From NCBI GenBank assembly GCA_035294305.1, contig DATGLD010000048.1, forward strand, positions 372,001 to 436,000: DNA of 64,000 nt, in the 5' to 3' direction. The stretch's first letter is position 1; each line of letters opens with the position of its first letter. Below are positions 26,195 through 33,161 of the stretch, one piece after another. The stretch is from DASRBN01 sp035294305. Its GTDB lineage: Bacteria > Chloroflexota > Ktedonobacteria > Ktedonobacterales > Ktedonobacteraceae. Under the pieces are notes generated by a model, which saw only the letters and a program-made list of their open reading frames with translations, made no database searches and was not told the origin of the DNA. Both the position numbers and the translations under genes were made by a program.

Positions 26195-27685
26195 TTAGAT
26201 GACTTCGCGGTGTTTCTCCTGGGTGTGGCTGCGCACCAGGGGAATGACGGGGGCGATCAAATCATGGTGCAGGCAGCGCAAGGCTGGCTCAGTGTCTTCA
26301 TCTTCAACAATCAATATGATGCAGCCCTCAGAGGCGCCCTGCGCAACTACAGGAATGCGCTCATGGGCGAGAGCAGAGATGGCACGAGCAGGACTCATCG
26401 GGCTGACCGTGAAGCCGGAACCGATACAGGCGCAAGCTGCCAGCCCAGGGCGGCATAGGACGCGCCAGTTACCTATGTCATGCTGCAAGAGGGCCACAAC
26501 GGAATCGCCAGCCTGGTCCTCGACGAGAAACGAAAGATGATAGCCGGAGGATAAACAGATAGCAACGGGCGCGGCGCCGGCACGCGCCGCAAGGGCAAAA
26601 ACTTGCGCGGCGTTTTCGGGTATGCCGAACATCGCGATGCTTTCTACGGTGATCAATGCCAAGTGACGGCGAATGGCGATGGCCCTGGCCGCGCTCGGCG
26701 AACTGCCCTCCGGCCCAACGATAGTGCCACGGCGGTGGGGATGAAAGGTATTGCGCACATGTACGGGAATATTGCGGTGTGCCAGAGGCATGAACGTGCG
26801 AGGGTGAAGCACTGTCGCGCCAAACCAGGATAAACGCGCGGCTTCGGAGTACGAGAGTTCCGGCAGCAGGCGCGCATTGGGAACGATACGTGGGTCGGCG
26901 GTCAGAACACCATCGACATCGGTGTAAATGGAAACGTCGCTACAATCCAGGGCGGCCCCGATGACCGAGGCGGAATAATCCGAGCCATTACGTCCCAATG
27001 TGGTAACAATGCCTGACTTCGTGCGACCGATAAAGCCTGCCGCGATTGGTATGGTGCGACGCGCAATCAATGGAGAAAGCAGCGATTGGGCATTGGCTCG
27101 CGTCTCTTCGGATAGAGGTTCGGTTCCCACTACTGATGCGGGTGAGGCTGGCGCTTCGCCTTTCGGATGGCCGGTAATAATGACTTCCTGTCGTACTGGC
27201 ATGGCCCGCACACCTATGTCGCGCACGGCGGCTGCCAGCAACAACACCGAGAGGCGTTCACCCCATGCGGCAATGATCGAACCTCCATATAGCGCGGTGT
27301 CCAGTTTGCCTGTTTCACCTGCGGGGAGATTGCGGGATGCTACCTTAGCCAAGTCTTGCTCCAGGGATGTGAAAGCCGTTTCGAGGCCGTGAAGCAAAGC
27401 GCGTTGATTTTCAGGGTTATGAACGGCTTTGCCGGCGGCTTCGAGGTGCCTCTGTTTTAGGGCGCGCAGTTCTTGTTCACATGCATCGTGTTCATATGTC
27501 CAGGCGTAATAGGCGATGCGCAGCAGCTGGTCTGTCACGCCAGACATGGCGGAGACGACGACGACGGGAAAATTTCCTTCACAATCATGCAGTTGTTTCT
27601 CAATGATATGGGCTACATGGCGAATGCGCTCGCCAGTGGCTACTGAGGTGCCTCCAAATTTCAAGATGTTTACAGGATTATTCAT
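26195..27685 (-). CDS. lysC: Aspartate kinase
   Basis: 496 residues from ATG 27685 (GGAG 6 nt upstream). Phosphorylates aspartate, the committed step of the aspartate family. Kinase motif VNILKFGGTSVATGERI at the N-terminus, GRNGSDYSASVIGAALDC (nucleotide and substrate site), DVDGVLTADPRIV, and a C-terminal pair of ACT domains (ITVESIAMFGIPENAAQVF; VSPMSPARAISALA), implying feedback control by lysine or threonine. Operon lysC-asd. Confidence 0.94.
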   Translation of the reverse strand: MNNPVNILKFGGTSVATGERIRHVAHIIEKQLHDCEGNFPVVVVSAMSGVTDQLLRIAYYAWTYEHDACEQELRALKQRHLEAAGKAVHNPENQRALLHGLETAFTSLEQDLAKVASRNLPAGETGKLDTALYGGSIIAAWGERLSVLLLAAAVRDIGVRAMPVRQEVIITGHPKGEAPASPASVVGTEPLSEETRANAQSLLSPLIARRTIPIAAGFIGRTKSGIVTTLGRNGSDYSASVIGAALDCSDVSIYTDVDGVLTADPRIVPNARLLPELSYSEAARLSWFGATVLHPRTFMPLAHRNIPVHVRNTFHPHRRGTIVGPEGSSPSAARAIAIRRHLALITVESIAMFGIPENAAQVFALAARAGAAPVAICLSSGYHLSFLVEDQAGDSVVALLQHDIGNWRVLCRPGLAACACIGSGFTVSPMSPARAISALAHERIPVVAQGASEGCIILIVEDEDTEPALRCLHHDLIAPVIPLVRSHTQEKHREVI

Positions 27686-27744
27686 AATGACTCCAGAATA
27701 ATGGTTGAATTTCTTTCGGTTCTCCATATTGGTGATTGAGGACC

Positions 27745-27910
27745 GAGGGCCACCTCAAGGGTCCCGCCCCCATCCACCACCACCCCCGCCCTTACAATGA
27801 CTACGCACCCCTGCAGAGCGGCCCTGTGTCATATGAAAGGGCAAAGGAGCGGATTGCGATACCGTCGTGGAGAACCTTCTCAAGAACCATCCACGACGAT
27901 ATCGCAGGGA
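27745..27910 (+). repeat. Family-B repeat and an imperfect hairpin upstream of lysC
   Basis: GAGGGCCACCTCAAGGGTCCC followed by a CCACCACC-rich block and GCCCTTACAATGA (27745-27800). A separate inverted repeat has GCGATACCGTCGTGG (27856-27870) against CCACGACGATATCGC (27890-27904), at the point where metY similarity ends. Confidence 0.55.
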
Positions 27911-28492
27911 TTACACGCCCGCTGGCTTACTGGCTTTTGTTGTCGCGGCTTTGAGGGCCTGGTTTCGGCTACCTTGTGAATGTCGAGCGTGTCGAGGCGC
28001 GGATTGCCGACCGTCTCGGCATAAACGGCCTTTGCGCGTTCGTTGAAGGCGGAGCGGAAGTTCTCCGGGTCGCGGCTATCGACGAAACGGACGTTAATTC
28101 CCAATCTGGGCAGCGTATAGTGTAAGAGGTTATAAGAGCCACCGAACAGGCTGGCCGAACTGATGATCTGATCGCCAGCCTGGGCAATATTGAGAATAGC
28201 CAATGTTTCAGCCGACTGGCTGGACGCGGTAGCCAGCGCGCCCATACCGCCTTCGAGCGCGGCAATGCGACGCTCAAACGCATCTTGCGCCGGATTCATA
28301 AATGCGTGTATAGGTATTGCCAAAGCGCTTCAAGCCAAAAAGATTCGCGGCATGTTCCGGGCTGTCCAAGACATAGGAGGATTTCTGATAGATGAGCACA
28401 GCCCTGGCATCCGTGGCGCTATCGGCCGTCTCCTGACCCGCATGCAAAGACAATGTTTCAAAACCATAGTGGCGATTACTATTCAATGCCAT
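27880..28492 (-). pseudogene. metY: O-acetylhomoserine sulfhydrylase (MetY), frameshifted and truncated
   Basis: From ATG 28492 (AAAGGAGAACAAA upstream) the frame reads FETLSLHAGQ, then FGLKRFGNTYTRI. One extra base near 28304 shifts the frame, which resumes as NPAQDAFERRIAALEGGMGALATASSQSAE and continues to YAETVGNPRLDTLDIHKVAE. Similarity stops there, before the PLP-lysine. About 170 of ~430 residues survive. It sits 16 bp downstream of metX in what was a SAM-riboswitch-controlled metX-metY operon; another copy elsewhere must supply the function if it is needed. Confidence 0.85.
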
Positions 28493-28508
28493 TTTGTTCT
28501 CCTTTAAA

Positions 28509-29669
28509 CTAGATGATCGTGGAAAGCGCGGCGGCCATTTGTTGCCATTCCTTGAGGAAGGCGTCATGGCCGTGCGGTGAGTCGAGTTCGATATAGTTCG
28601 CGTTCCCCCCCAGGGCGCGAACCTGCTCTGCCAGGTGGCGCACATGTGCGGCCGGGAAGAGAAAATCTGAGCGAATACCGATAAACAGGAGCTTGCTGCG
28701 CAGGCGGCGCAACGCGGCTTCCAGCGATGGATAGTCAGCGCTTACGTCATACAAATCCATGGCGCGGCTGATGTAGAGGTAGCTATTGGCATCGAAACGC
28801 CGTACCAACGCATCTCCCTGGTAGTACAAGTAGTCCTCTACGTCGAAGCGGGTACCCAGGTCGGCTGCGCCGCTGGGCGAAGAAACGCTCATGCGGGTGG
28901 CAGGCTTGCGGGCGAAGCGCATCTCCATGGCCTCCTCGCTCTGGTAGGTAATCATGGCGAGCATACGGGCGATGGCAAGACCGGCAGATGGCCCTTCGCC
29001 CGGTTGATAGTTGCCACCTTGCCAGCGGGGATCGGCCATAATTGCCTGCCGCTGCACCTCGCTGAAGGCGATGGCCTGAGCGGTCAGACGGGCGGTTGCC
29101 GCTACTACTGCTGCGCTTTGTACCAGATCGGGATAGGTGATGGCCCATTCCAGCGCCTGCTGGCCGCCAATCGAGCCGCCGGCAACCATTGCCAACTGCT
29201 TGATGCCAAGGTATTCGATCAGCATCTTTTGAGCGTTGACCATGTCACGAATGGTGACGATGGGAAAATCCATGTTGTAGCGGCGGCCTGTGTGTGGGTT
29301 GAGCGAAGACGGGCCGGTGCTGCCATAACACCCTCCCAGGATATTCGAGCAGATCACGAAGTAGCGTGACGTATCGAAAAGCTGTCCATCGCCAATCAAT
29401 GGATTCCACCACGCGGCTTTTGGATCAGCAGGATGCGCCGGATCATGAGCGTGCGAACTACCCGTAAGGGCGTGTGTGATCAAGATGGCATTGTCGCGTG
29501 TGGCATTCAGTGTGCCCCACGTTTCATATGCCAATGTGATTGGCCCCAGTTGACCACCCAACTGTAGGGGGAGTGAATCGAAGGTATAAGTGGTATATGC
29601 GGGCAGTGCCTGCGCCGGCGCTGCTTCTACCTTGACCGGAACGCCATCGCGGTCAATCTGGGCCACCAT
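28509..29669 (-). CDS. metX: Homoserine O-acetyltransferase
   Basis: 386 residues, alpha/beta hydrolase fold; acylates homoserine for methionine synthesis. Motifs: THALTGSSHA, LGGCYGSTGPSS, nucleophile elbow VAGGSIGGQQALEWA (Ser), then SDFLFP (Asp) and SPHGHDAFL (His). A strict acetyl/succinyl assignment cannot be made from sequence alone. Preceded by a SAM-I riboswitch. Confidence 0.92.
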   Translation of the reverse strand: MVAQIDRDGVPVKVEAAPAQALPAYTTYTFDSLPLQLGGQLGPITLAYETWGTLNATRDNAILITHALTGSSHAHDPAHPADPKAAWWNPLIGDGQLFDTSRYFVICSNILGGCYGSTGPSSLNPHTGRRYNMDFPIVTIRDMVNAQKMLIEYLGIKQLAMVAGGSIGGQQALEWAITYPDLVQSAAVVAATARLTAQAIAFSEVQRQAIMADPRWQGGNYQPGEGPSAGLAIARMLAMITYQSEEAMEMRFARKPATRMSVSSPSGAADLGTRFDVEDYLYYQGDALVRRFDANSYLYISRAMDLYDVSADYPSLEAALRRLRSKLLFIGIRSDFLFPAAHVRHLAEQVRALGGNANYIELDSPHGHDAFLKEWQQMAAALSTII

Positions 29670-29730
29670 GAGTTTTCCTTTCTTTTCATGCTTGCTGCTT
29701 AATGGTGCATTTGCTCAATTCGTAGATGCA

Positions 29731-29775
29731 GGGCGGGCCGGTGAATCGGCGCTGGGCACGATCAATCGGCCCCTA
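29731..29775 (+). repeat. Family-A repeat in the metX leader
   Basis: GGGCCGGTGAATCGGCGCTGGG then CACGATCAATCGGCCCCTAC. It lies between the riboswitch terminators and the metX start codon, so it is transcribed in the read-through mRNA. Confidence 0.6.
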
Positions 29776-29811
29776 CGCATGGAGCGAAGGCTTGCCACTG
29801 AAATTGAGTAC

Positions 29812-29872
29812 AAAAAAACCTTCACCCCAAGAGCGAAGGTTTAAGCAACAAAAAACCCCTAAATATAGGGGT
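29812..29872 (-). terminator. Two tandem intrinsic terminators in the metX leader
   Basis: On the minus strand, ACCCCTATATTTAGGGGT followed by TTTTT (29872 down to ~29850), then AACCTTC...GAAGGTT followed by TTTTTTT (29842 down to 29812). The first is the expected expression platform of the SAM aptamer; the second doubles the block on transcription. Confidence 0.8.
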
Positions 29873-29891
29873 AGCTTTCATAGCTTTTTCC

Positions 29892-29997
29892 CCTCATCTT
29901 GCGGACATTTCCGCCGGAATTGGCACCCTTTCTACTACTTTATAGATGGGTTGCCGGGCTTCACCGGGCCGTTTCCCTCCACCTCTCTTGATGAGAA
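29892..29997 (-). ncRNA. SAM-I (S-box) riboswitch aptamer
   Basis: Reads on the minus strand TTCTCATCAAGAGAGGTGGA, then GGCCCGGTGAAGCCCGGCAACC, then AAGGGTGCCAATTCC, closing with GATGAG. These are the P1, kink-turn, P2 and P3 blocks of the S-box. Bound SAM should favour the downstream terminator and shut off metX(-metY). A promoter TTACTA-17-TACAAT (30045-30017) starts transcription about 10 nt upstream. Confidence 0.95.
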
Positions 29998-30087
29998 CAA
30001 ATGCTGTGTATGTTCAATTGTAAGGTGCTTGCTGTATTGTTAGTAAGTATAATGGAGAAGCGGGGTAAGTGTCAAGGGCCCCGGTTC

Positions 30088-30212
30088 TGACATCCACTCA
30101 TAACTCGGGGTGCAGGGGTTTCACCCCTGCCGGGGTGCGGGGTGTCCCCGCTTGCTTCCCCTCCCGTCCTGACGGGCCGTAGGCCCGCTGCAAGAATTAT
30201 GAGTGGATGGCA
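30088..30212 (-). mobile_element. 125-bp MITE-like element, copy 2
   Basis: Exact reverse complement of the element at 730-854 over its whole length. Flanks GCCCCGGTT (30078-30086) and GCCCCGTTG (30213-30221) are similar but not an exact duplication. It forms the left border of the tRNA-containing island. Confidence 0.85.
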
Positions 30213-30293
30213 GCCCCGTTGAGAGAATAACTAAATAACTAGTAAGTACTTGTAATTACCTGTAAAATGTCGTATAGTTTTAAGAGCAAAAAG

Positions 30294-30365
30294 GGGCCAG
30301 GCGGGGGTCGAACCCGCAACTACCCGAGTAGCAGTCGGTTGTGCTATCCATTGCGCCACTGGCCC
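30294..30365 (-). tRNA. Class I tRNA, Arg-like body with anticodon GCT
   Basis: 72 nt: acceptor GGGCCAG/CTGGCCC perfect; T-arm GCGGG-TTCGACC-CCCGC perfect; D-loop AATGGATA with A20 as in tRNA-Arg. The anticodon stem ACCGA/TCGGG encloses CTGCTAC, giving anticodon GCT, which reads Ser AGY codons, but there is no long variable arm as every tRNA-Ser has. Weak points: a C-A mismatch in the D stem, A-G at pair 27-43, and C at position 73. No encoded CCA; a T-run follows. It could be a missense tRNA (ArgRS reads A20, C35, U36, all kept) or a decaying gene. Confidence 0.75.
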
Positions 30366-30396
30366 ATATAGCCCCTACAGTGCAAACTGTAGGAAT

Positions 30397-30486
30397 CCCA
30401 GCGGTGGGATTTGCACCCGCACGACTAAGCGGACACTTAGTCACTTGCTTCCGAGGCAAGCGTGTCTACTATTCCACCACGCTGGG
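30397..30486 (-). tRNA. Class II tRNA, Leu-like body with anticodon CGG
   Basis: 90 nt: acceptor CCCAGCG/CGCTGGG, Leu-type D-arm GTGGAATAGTAGACAC, anticodon stem CTTGC/GCAAG around CTCGGAA (anticodon CGG, reads Pro CCG), and a long variable arm GACTAAG/CTTAGTC. A73 present, no encoded CCA. One nucleotide separates CGG from the common Leu anticodon CAG. Oddities: only one G of G18-G19, position 55 is G instead of T, and a C-A mismatch in the T stem. Either a Leu-inserting missense tRNA or a degenerate gene. A small hairpin CTACAGT-GCAA-ACTGTAG separates it from the other tRNA. Confidence 0.75.
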
Positions 30487-30495
30487 GGTTGACAG

Positions 30496-30535
30496 AATTC
30501 CAGGGTAAGGTTTCCGAGGCCAGCGCCCTGGAATT
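30496..30535. repeat. Hairpin with 10-bp perfect arms between tRNA and truncated gene
   Basis: AATTCCAGGG (30496-30505) and CCCTGGAATT (30526-30535). On the minus strand its loop contains GCCTCGGAA, the same 9 nt as around the anticodon loop of the adjacent Leu-like tRNA. That could be coincidence or a tRNA-derived remnant. Confidence 0.5.
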
Positions 30536-30551
30536 GGCTTTTTATATGGTT

Positions 30552-31060
30552 TCATTGTTCTTCCTCTTCTTCCATTGTTTCCTCTGTTTCTTCAGAATTG
30601 CTTGAAGTATCTTGCTCATACTCCTTTAGCCGATCAATCAGATCATAGACGAAGGTGCGATCTTCATAATCTATGTTCATCCAGTCTATCTTACAAATGA
30701 GAGTCACCTCCCCACCGCTACGAAGGGGGATTGTTTTAGTGTCCCTTGCAGTGAATAGGTCAAAAGGGGATTTAAGAGATGAACTGGATTTAGTACCGAC
30801 CGGCGCTTCTTGATTGTGAGAAGCGCCGTTTTGTTGTGTAGAGCGGTTCGTGCTTCTCGTTACGGTACTTTTTGTTCTTGAAGCATCTTTCAGGTAGGAG
30901 GAAAGTGGAATCCCTGCATACTGTGCTGCATGAAGAAAGAAAGCGATAGACTTACGACGAGTATCAGTACTTAGCTTGTAATGTTTCGTAAATGTCCTGT
31001 CCAGATCACCAGTTGTGGCGCGGGAAAGGTCATTATCATTGAATACTGGAGCTAGGAATG
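30552..31060 (-). pseudogene. DUF5343-like protein, 5'-truncated
   Basis: A minus-strand frame ending at 30552 codes for about 165 residues with no ATG, GTG or TTG near its upstream end: DLSRATTGDLDRTFTKHY, then TRRKSIAFFLHAAQYAGIPLSSYLK, a Ser/Thr-rich linker, and a C-terminal module LRSGGEVTLICKIDW...RTFVYDLIDRLKEYE with an acidic tail. From memory this is the C-terminal layout of proteins annotated DUF5343; the usual N-terminal helical domain is missing. The cut is close to 31060, where the next small gene begins. Function unknown. Confidence 0.5.
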
Positions 31061-31067
31061 AATGAAG

Positions 31068-31184
31068 ATGTCTGATGACAAGAAGATCAGTTTACATCCG
31101 CTTACGTTTGAAGAGGCGTTAAAAGGACTACTGGAAACCGAGCCGCCAAAAGAGAAGCAGGAAAAGAAGAAGGCAGAAGAATAA
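31068..31184 (+). CDS. 38-residue acidic/basic small protein
   Basis: ATG 31068 with AGGA at 31054-31057. Product MSDDKKISLHPLTFEEALKG followed by LLETEPPKEKQ and a Lys/Glu-rich tail. Short proteins of the form ISLHPLSFDEAL-LL are widespread and uncharacterised (recalled, not searched). Divergent from the truncated DUF5343-like gene. Confidence 0.6.
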   Translation: MSDDKKISLHPLTFEEALKGLLETEPPKEKQEKKKAEE

Positions 31185-31203
31185 AGATGATAGGCAGAGA
31201 GGG

Positions 31204-31419
31204 TTAGAAGACGTTCTCTGCCTGTTCTATCGTACCAGCAAGCCATTCCCTATGAATGACGAACCCATACGGATACGCTTTCAATGATAACCGCTCATAG
31301 CCCTGTTCCCTTGCGATATGCCACGCTTGCCGTTCTGCATCATCCTGATCATTGGCATAGAACGCATACAGGACATCCCATTCATCGTTCATCTTACAGG
31401 CCAGTATCCATAGTATCAT
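31204..31419 (-). CDS. Small hypothetical protein
   Basis: 71 residues from ATG 31419 (AGGGGG upstream) or 62 from ATG 31392. Contains ANDQDDAERQAWHIAREQGY followed by ERLSLKAYPYGFVIHREWL. The codon pattern and amino acid content look protein-like; no family recognised. Part of the AT-richer island. Confidence 0.6.
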   Translation of the reverse strand: MILWILACKMNDEWDVLYAFYANDQDDAERQAWHIAREQGYERLSLKAYPYGFVIHREWLAGTIEQAENVF

Positions 31420-31439
31420 GCTTGCCCCCTGGTCGATTG

Positions 31440-31490
31440 TTGTAAGATAGTATCCTTACAAGGGTGATATGAAGTAAAGTATCATTACAA
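31440..31490 (+). promoter_or_regulatory. Repeated TTACAA operator-like sites upstream of the HTH gene
   Basis: Inverted repeat TTGTAAG-8-CTTACAA (31440-31461), and a direct repeat AGTATCxTTACAA at 31449-31461 and 31478-31490, 29 bp apart. Placed between the divergent small gene and the HTH gene, it probably binds that regulator. Confidence 0.5.
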
Positions 31491-31555
31491 GCATAGTTCT
31501 GTCAAGCATACCCTTCTGCTACAATCGAAGCGAACACAATAAGAGAGGACATACA

Positions 31556-31771
31556 ATGATACGGCTTCGTGTCAAGGAAGTAGCAGAGGCAAAAGGGGTG
31601 AGTCGGTTACGGCTCTCTCGTATTGCAGATGTGAACTACAAAACAATCCAGGGTATCTGGCGTGACCCCTATAGGGAGATATCCATCAGGACATTGGAAA
31701 AATTAGCGCGTGCTTTGAAAGTTCCATCCTCAGAACTGATTGAAGATGTACCGGATATGCTAGAAGAGTGA
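31556..31771 (+). CDS. Cro/CI-type (XRE) helix-turn-helix regulator
   Basis: 71 residues, essentially one HTH domain: LRVKEVAEAKGVSRLRLSRI, then VNYKTIQGIWRDP and ISIRTLEKLARALKV. GAGAGGA lies ~8 nt before the ATG. Likely a repressor of the island genes through the upstream repeats. Confidence 0.85.
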   Translation: MIRLRVKEVAEAKGVSRLRLSRIADVNYKTIQGIWRDPYREISIRTLEKLARALKVPSSELIEDVPDMLEE

Positions 31772-31860
31772 AAGAATAGCAAGCGAGTAGACTAGCGTAT
31801 CTCTGCCTGCCTGCTATGGGTTTGTCAAGTATATAATCGCCAAAGGAAACATTCTGCCAT

Positions 31861-32907
31861 ATGAAACATGCTCGACTCGTCTTGATAGGCTTTGGCGTTG
31901 TGGGCCAGGGCTTTGTCCGTTTGCTCTTTGAGAAACAAGACCTGCTGAAGCAACGTTATGATCTTGATATGACGCTTGTGGGAGTCGCGAATGCCCGGCA
32001 CGGCTTTATCTACCGCGAAGATGGGCTGGACGTACAAACGCTGCTGGAACTTGCGGCAGGGAGGCATCCACTGACGGGTTATCCAGACGTCGTGCATTGG
32101 GAGAAACCGTTAGAGGGATTGCGAGCCATAGATGCGGATGTGCTGGTGGAGGCAACGCCTACTAATTTGCGCGACGCGGAACCCGGTATGAGCCATATCC
32201 GGGCGGCGCTTACGCGGTGCATGCATGTTGTGACCGCGAACAAGGGACCTTGCGCGCTTGCTGCCGTTGAACTGCTTGAATGGGCACGGCAGCATTCGGT
32301 GCAAATGCGCATGGAAGCGACGGTGATGGCGGGTACACCTGTTCTCAGCACGATATGTGAGGGTATGGCGGGAGCCCGGGTGCAATCTATTCGCGGTATT
32401 CTCAATGGCACGACGAACTATATTTTGAGCGCGATGGCAATGGGCTGCGATTACGCTGAGGCGCTGGCGGATGCGCATGCGCGCGGATATGCCGAAACCG
32501 ATCCTACTGCCGACGTCGAGGGGCATGATGCGGTGGCAAAGACGCTTATTCTGGCGGCGCTCGTCTTTGGCCGCTCGCTTAAACCAGGTGAGGTTGCACG
32601 GCAGGGTATTACGGCGATTACTACTGAAGAGGTGTGGCATGCGATGGACCAGGGGAAAAGAATCAAGCTGGTGGCTTCGTTACGCCTGGTTTCTGGTAGT
32701 GAGGGCAGAGAAGATTTCCTTGAGGCGCGTGTTGAGCCGATTGCTTTGCCTTTGAGCGACCCGCTGGCCTATGTCGATGGGGTGATGAATGCGATTTCGG
32801 TTCAGGCCGATACGCTCTCTGAAGTGACGATTAGTGGTCCGGGCGCGGGCGCAAGAGAGACGGGGCAGGGGTTGCTGGCGGATGTGATTGCGTGTGTCAG
32901 GGGATGA
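31861..32907 (+). CDS. hom: Homoserine dehydrogenase
   Basis: 348 residues; reduces aspartate semialdehyde to homoserine, the substrate of MetX. N-terminal LVLIGFGVVGQGFVRLLFEK, VTANKGPCALAA, catalytic region EATVMAGTPVLS and SIRGILNGTTNYILSAMA, DVEGHDAVAKTLILA. The C-terminal ACT domain found in longer enzymes is absent, so no direct threonine feedback is expected. It is separated from the lysC-asd and metX genes by the inserted island. Confidence 0.93.
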   Translation: MKHARLVLIGFGVVGQGFVRLLFEKQDLLKQRYDLDMTLVGVANARHGFIYREDGLDVQTLLELAAGRHPLTGYPDVVHWEKPLEGLRAIDADVLVEATPTNLRDAEPGMSHIRAALTRCMHVVTANKGPCALAAVELLEWARQHSVQMRMEATVMAGTPVLSTICEGMAGARVQSIRGILNGTTNYILSAMAMGCDYAEALADAHARGYAETDPTADVEGHDAVAKTLILAALVFGRSLKPGEVARQGITAITTEEVWHAMDQGKRIKLVASLRLVSGSEGREDFLEARVEPIALPLSDPLAYVDGVMNAISVQADTLSEVTISGPGAGARETGQGLLADVIACVRG

Positions 32908-32930
32908 GGGCAAGCCTCTCTGGACCTCTG

Positions 32931-33156
32931 GAGGGCGATCACAAGGTCCTAGCACCACATCCACCGTCGCCACCGCCCTTACAATGAGTCCACGCCACGG
33001 CCAAGGAGCTTCCCGCGTAAGGGAGAGGACGGCCCCGTCCAGGGTGCGATAATGTTGTTTAACATAACAGAATACTGTAATAATCCTCGAGGGCCGATCA
33101 ATCGGCGGAGGGCACGATGAATCGGCCCCCACGGCTCCGCCGTGGGGGCCGATTCA
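32931..33156 (+). repeat. Family-B and family-A repeats between convergent genes, with a terminator-like stem
   Basis: Family-B unit GGAGGGCGATCACAAGGTCC to CCGCCCTTACAATGA (32931-32987). Family-A unit from 33090 whose second half is a perfect inverted repeat with 18-bp arms, 33118-33135 (TGAATCGGCCCCCACGGC) and 33139-33156. It separates hom from the convergent ABC exporter genes and probably terminates both. Confidence 0.65.
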
Positions 33157-33161
33157 GAGGA

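Noticed and set aside
29731..29775. Part of the SAM riboswitch expression platform
   Set aside because: It matches the family-A repeat found elsewhere and lies beyond both terminators.
30397..30486. Reading the second tRNA as tRNA-Ser or tRNA-Tyr because of its long variable arm
   Set aside because: The D-arm GTAGACAC pattern and A73 are Leu-like, and the anticodon CGG is neither Ser nor Tyr.
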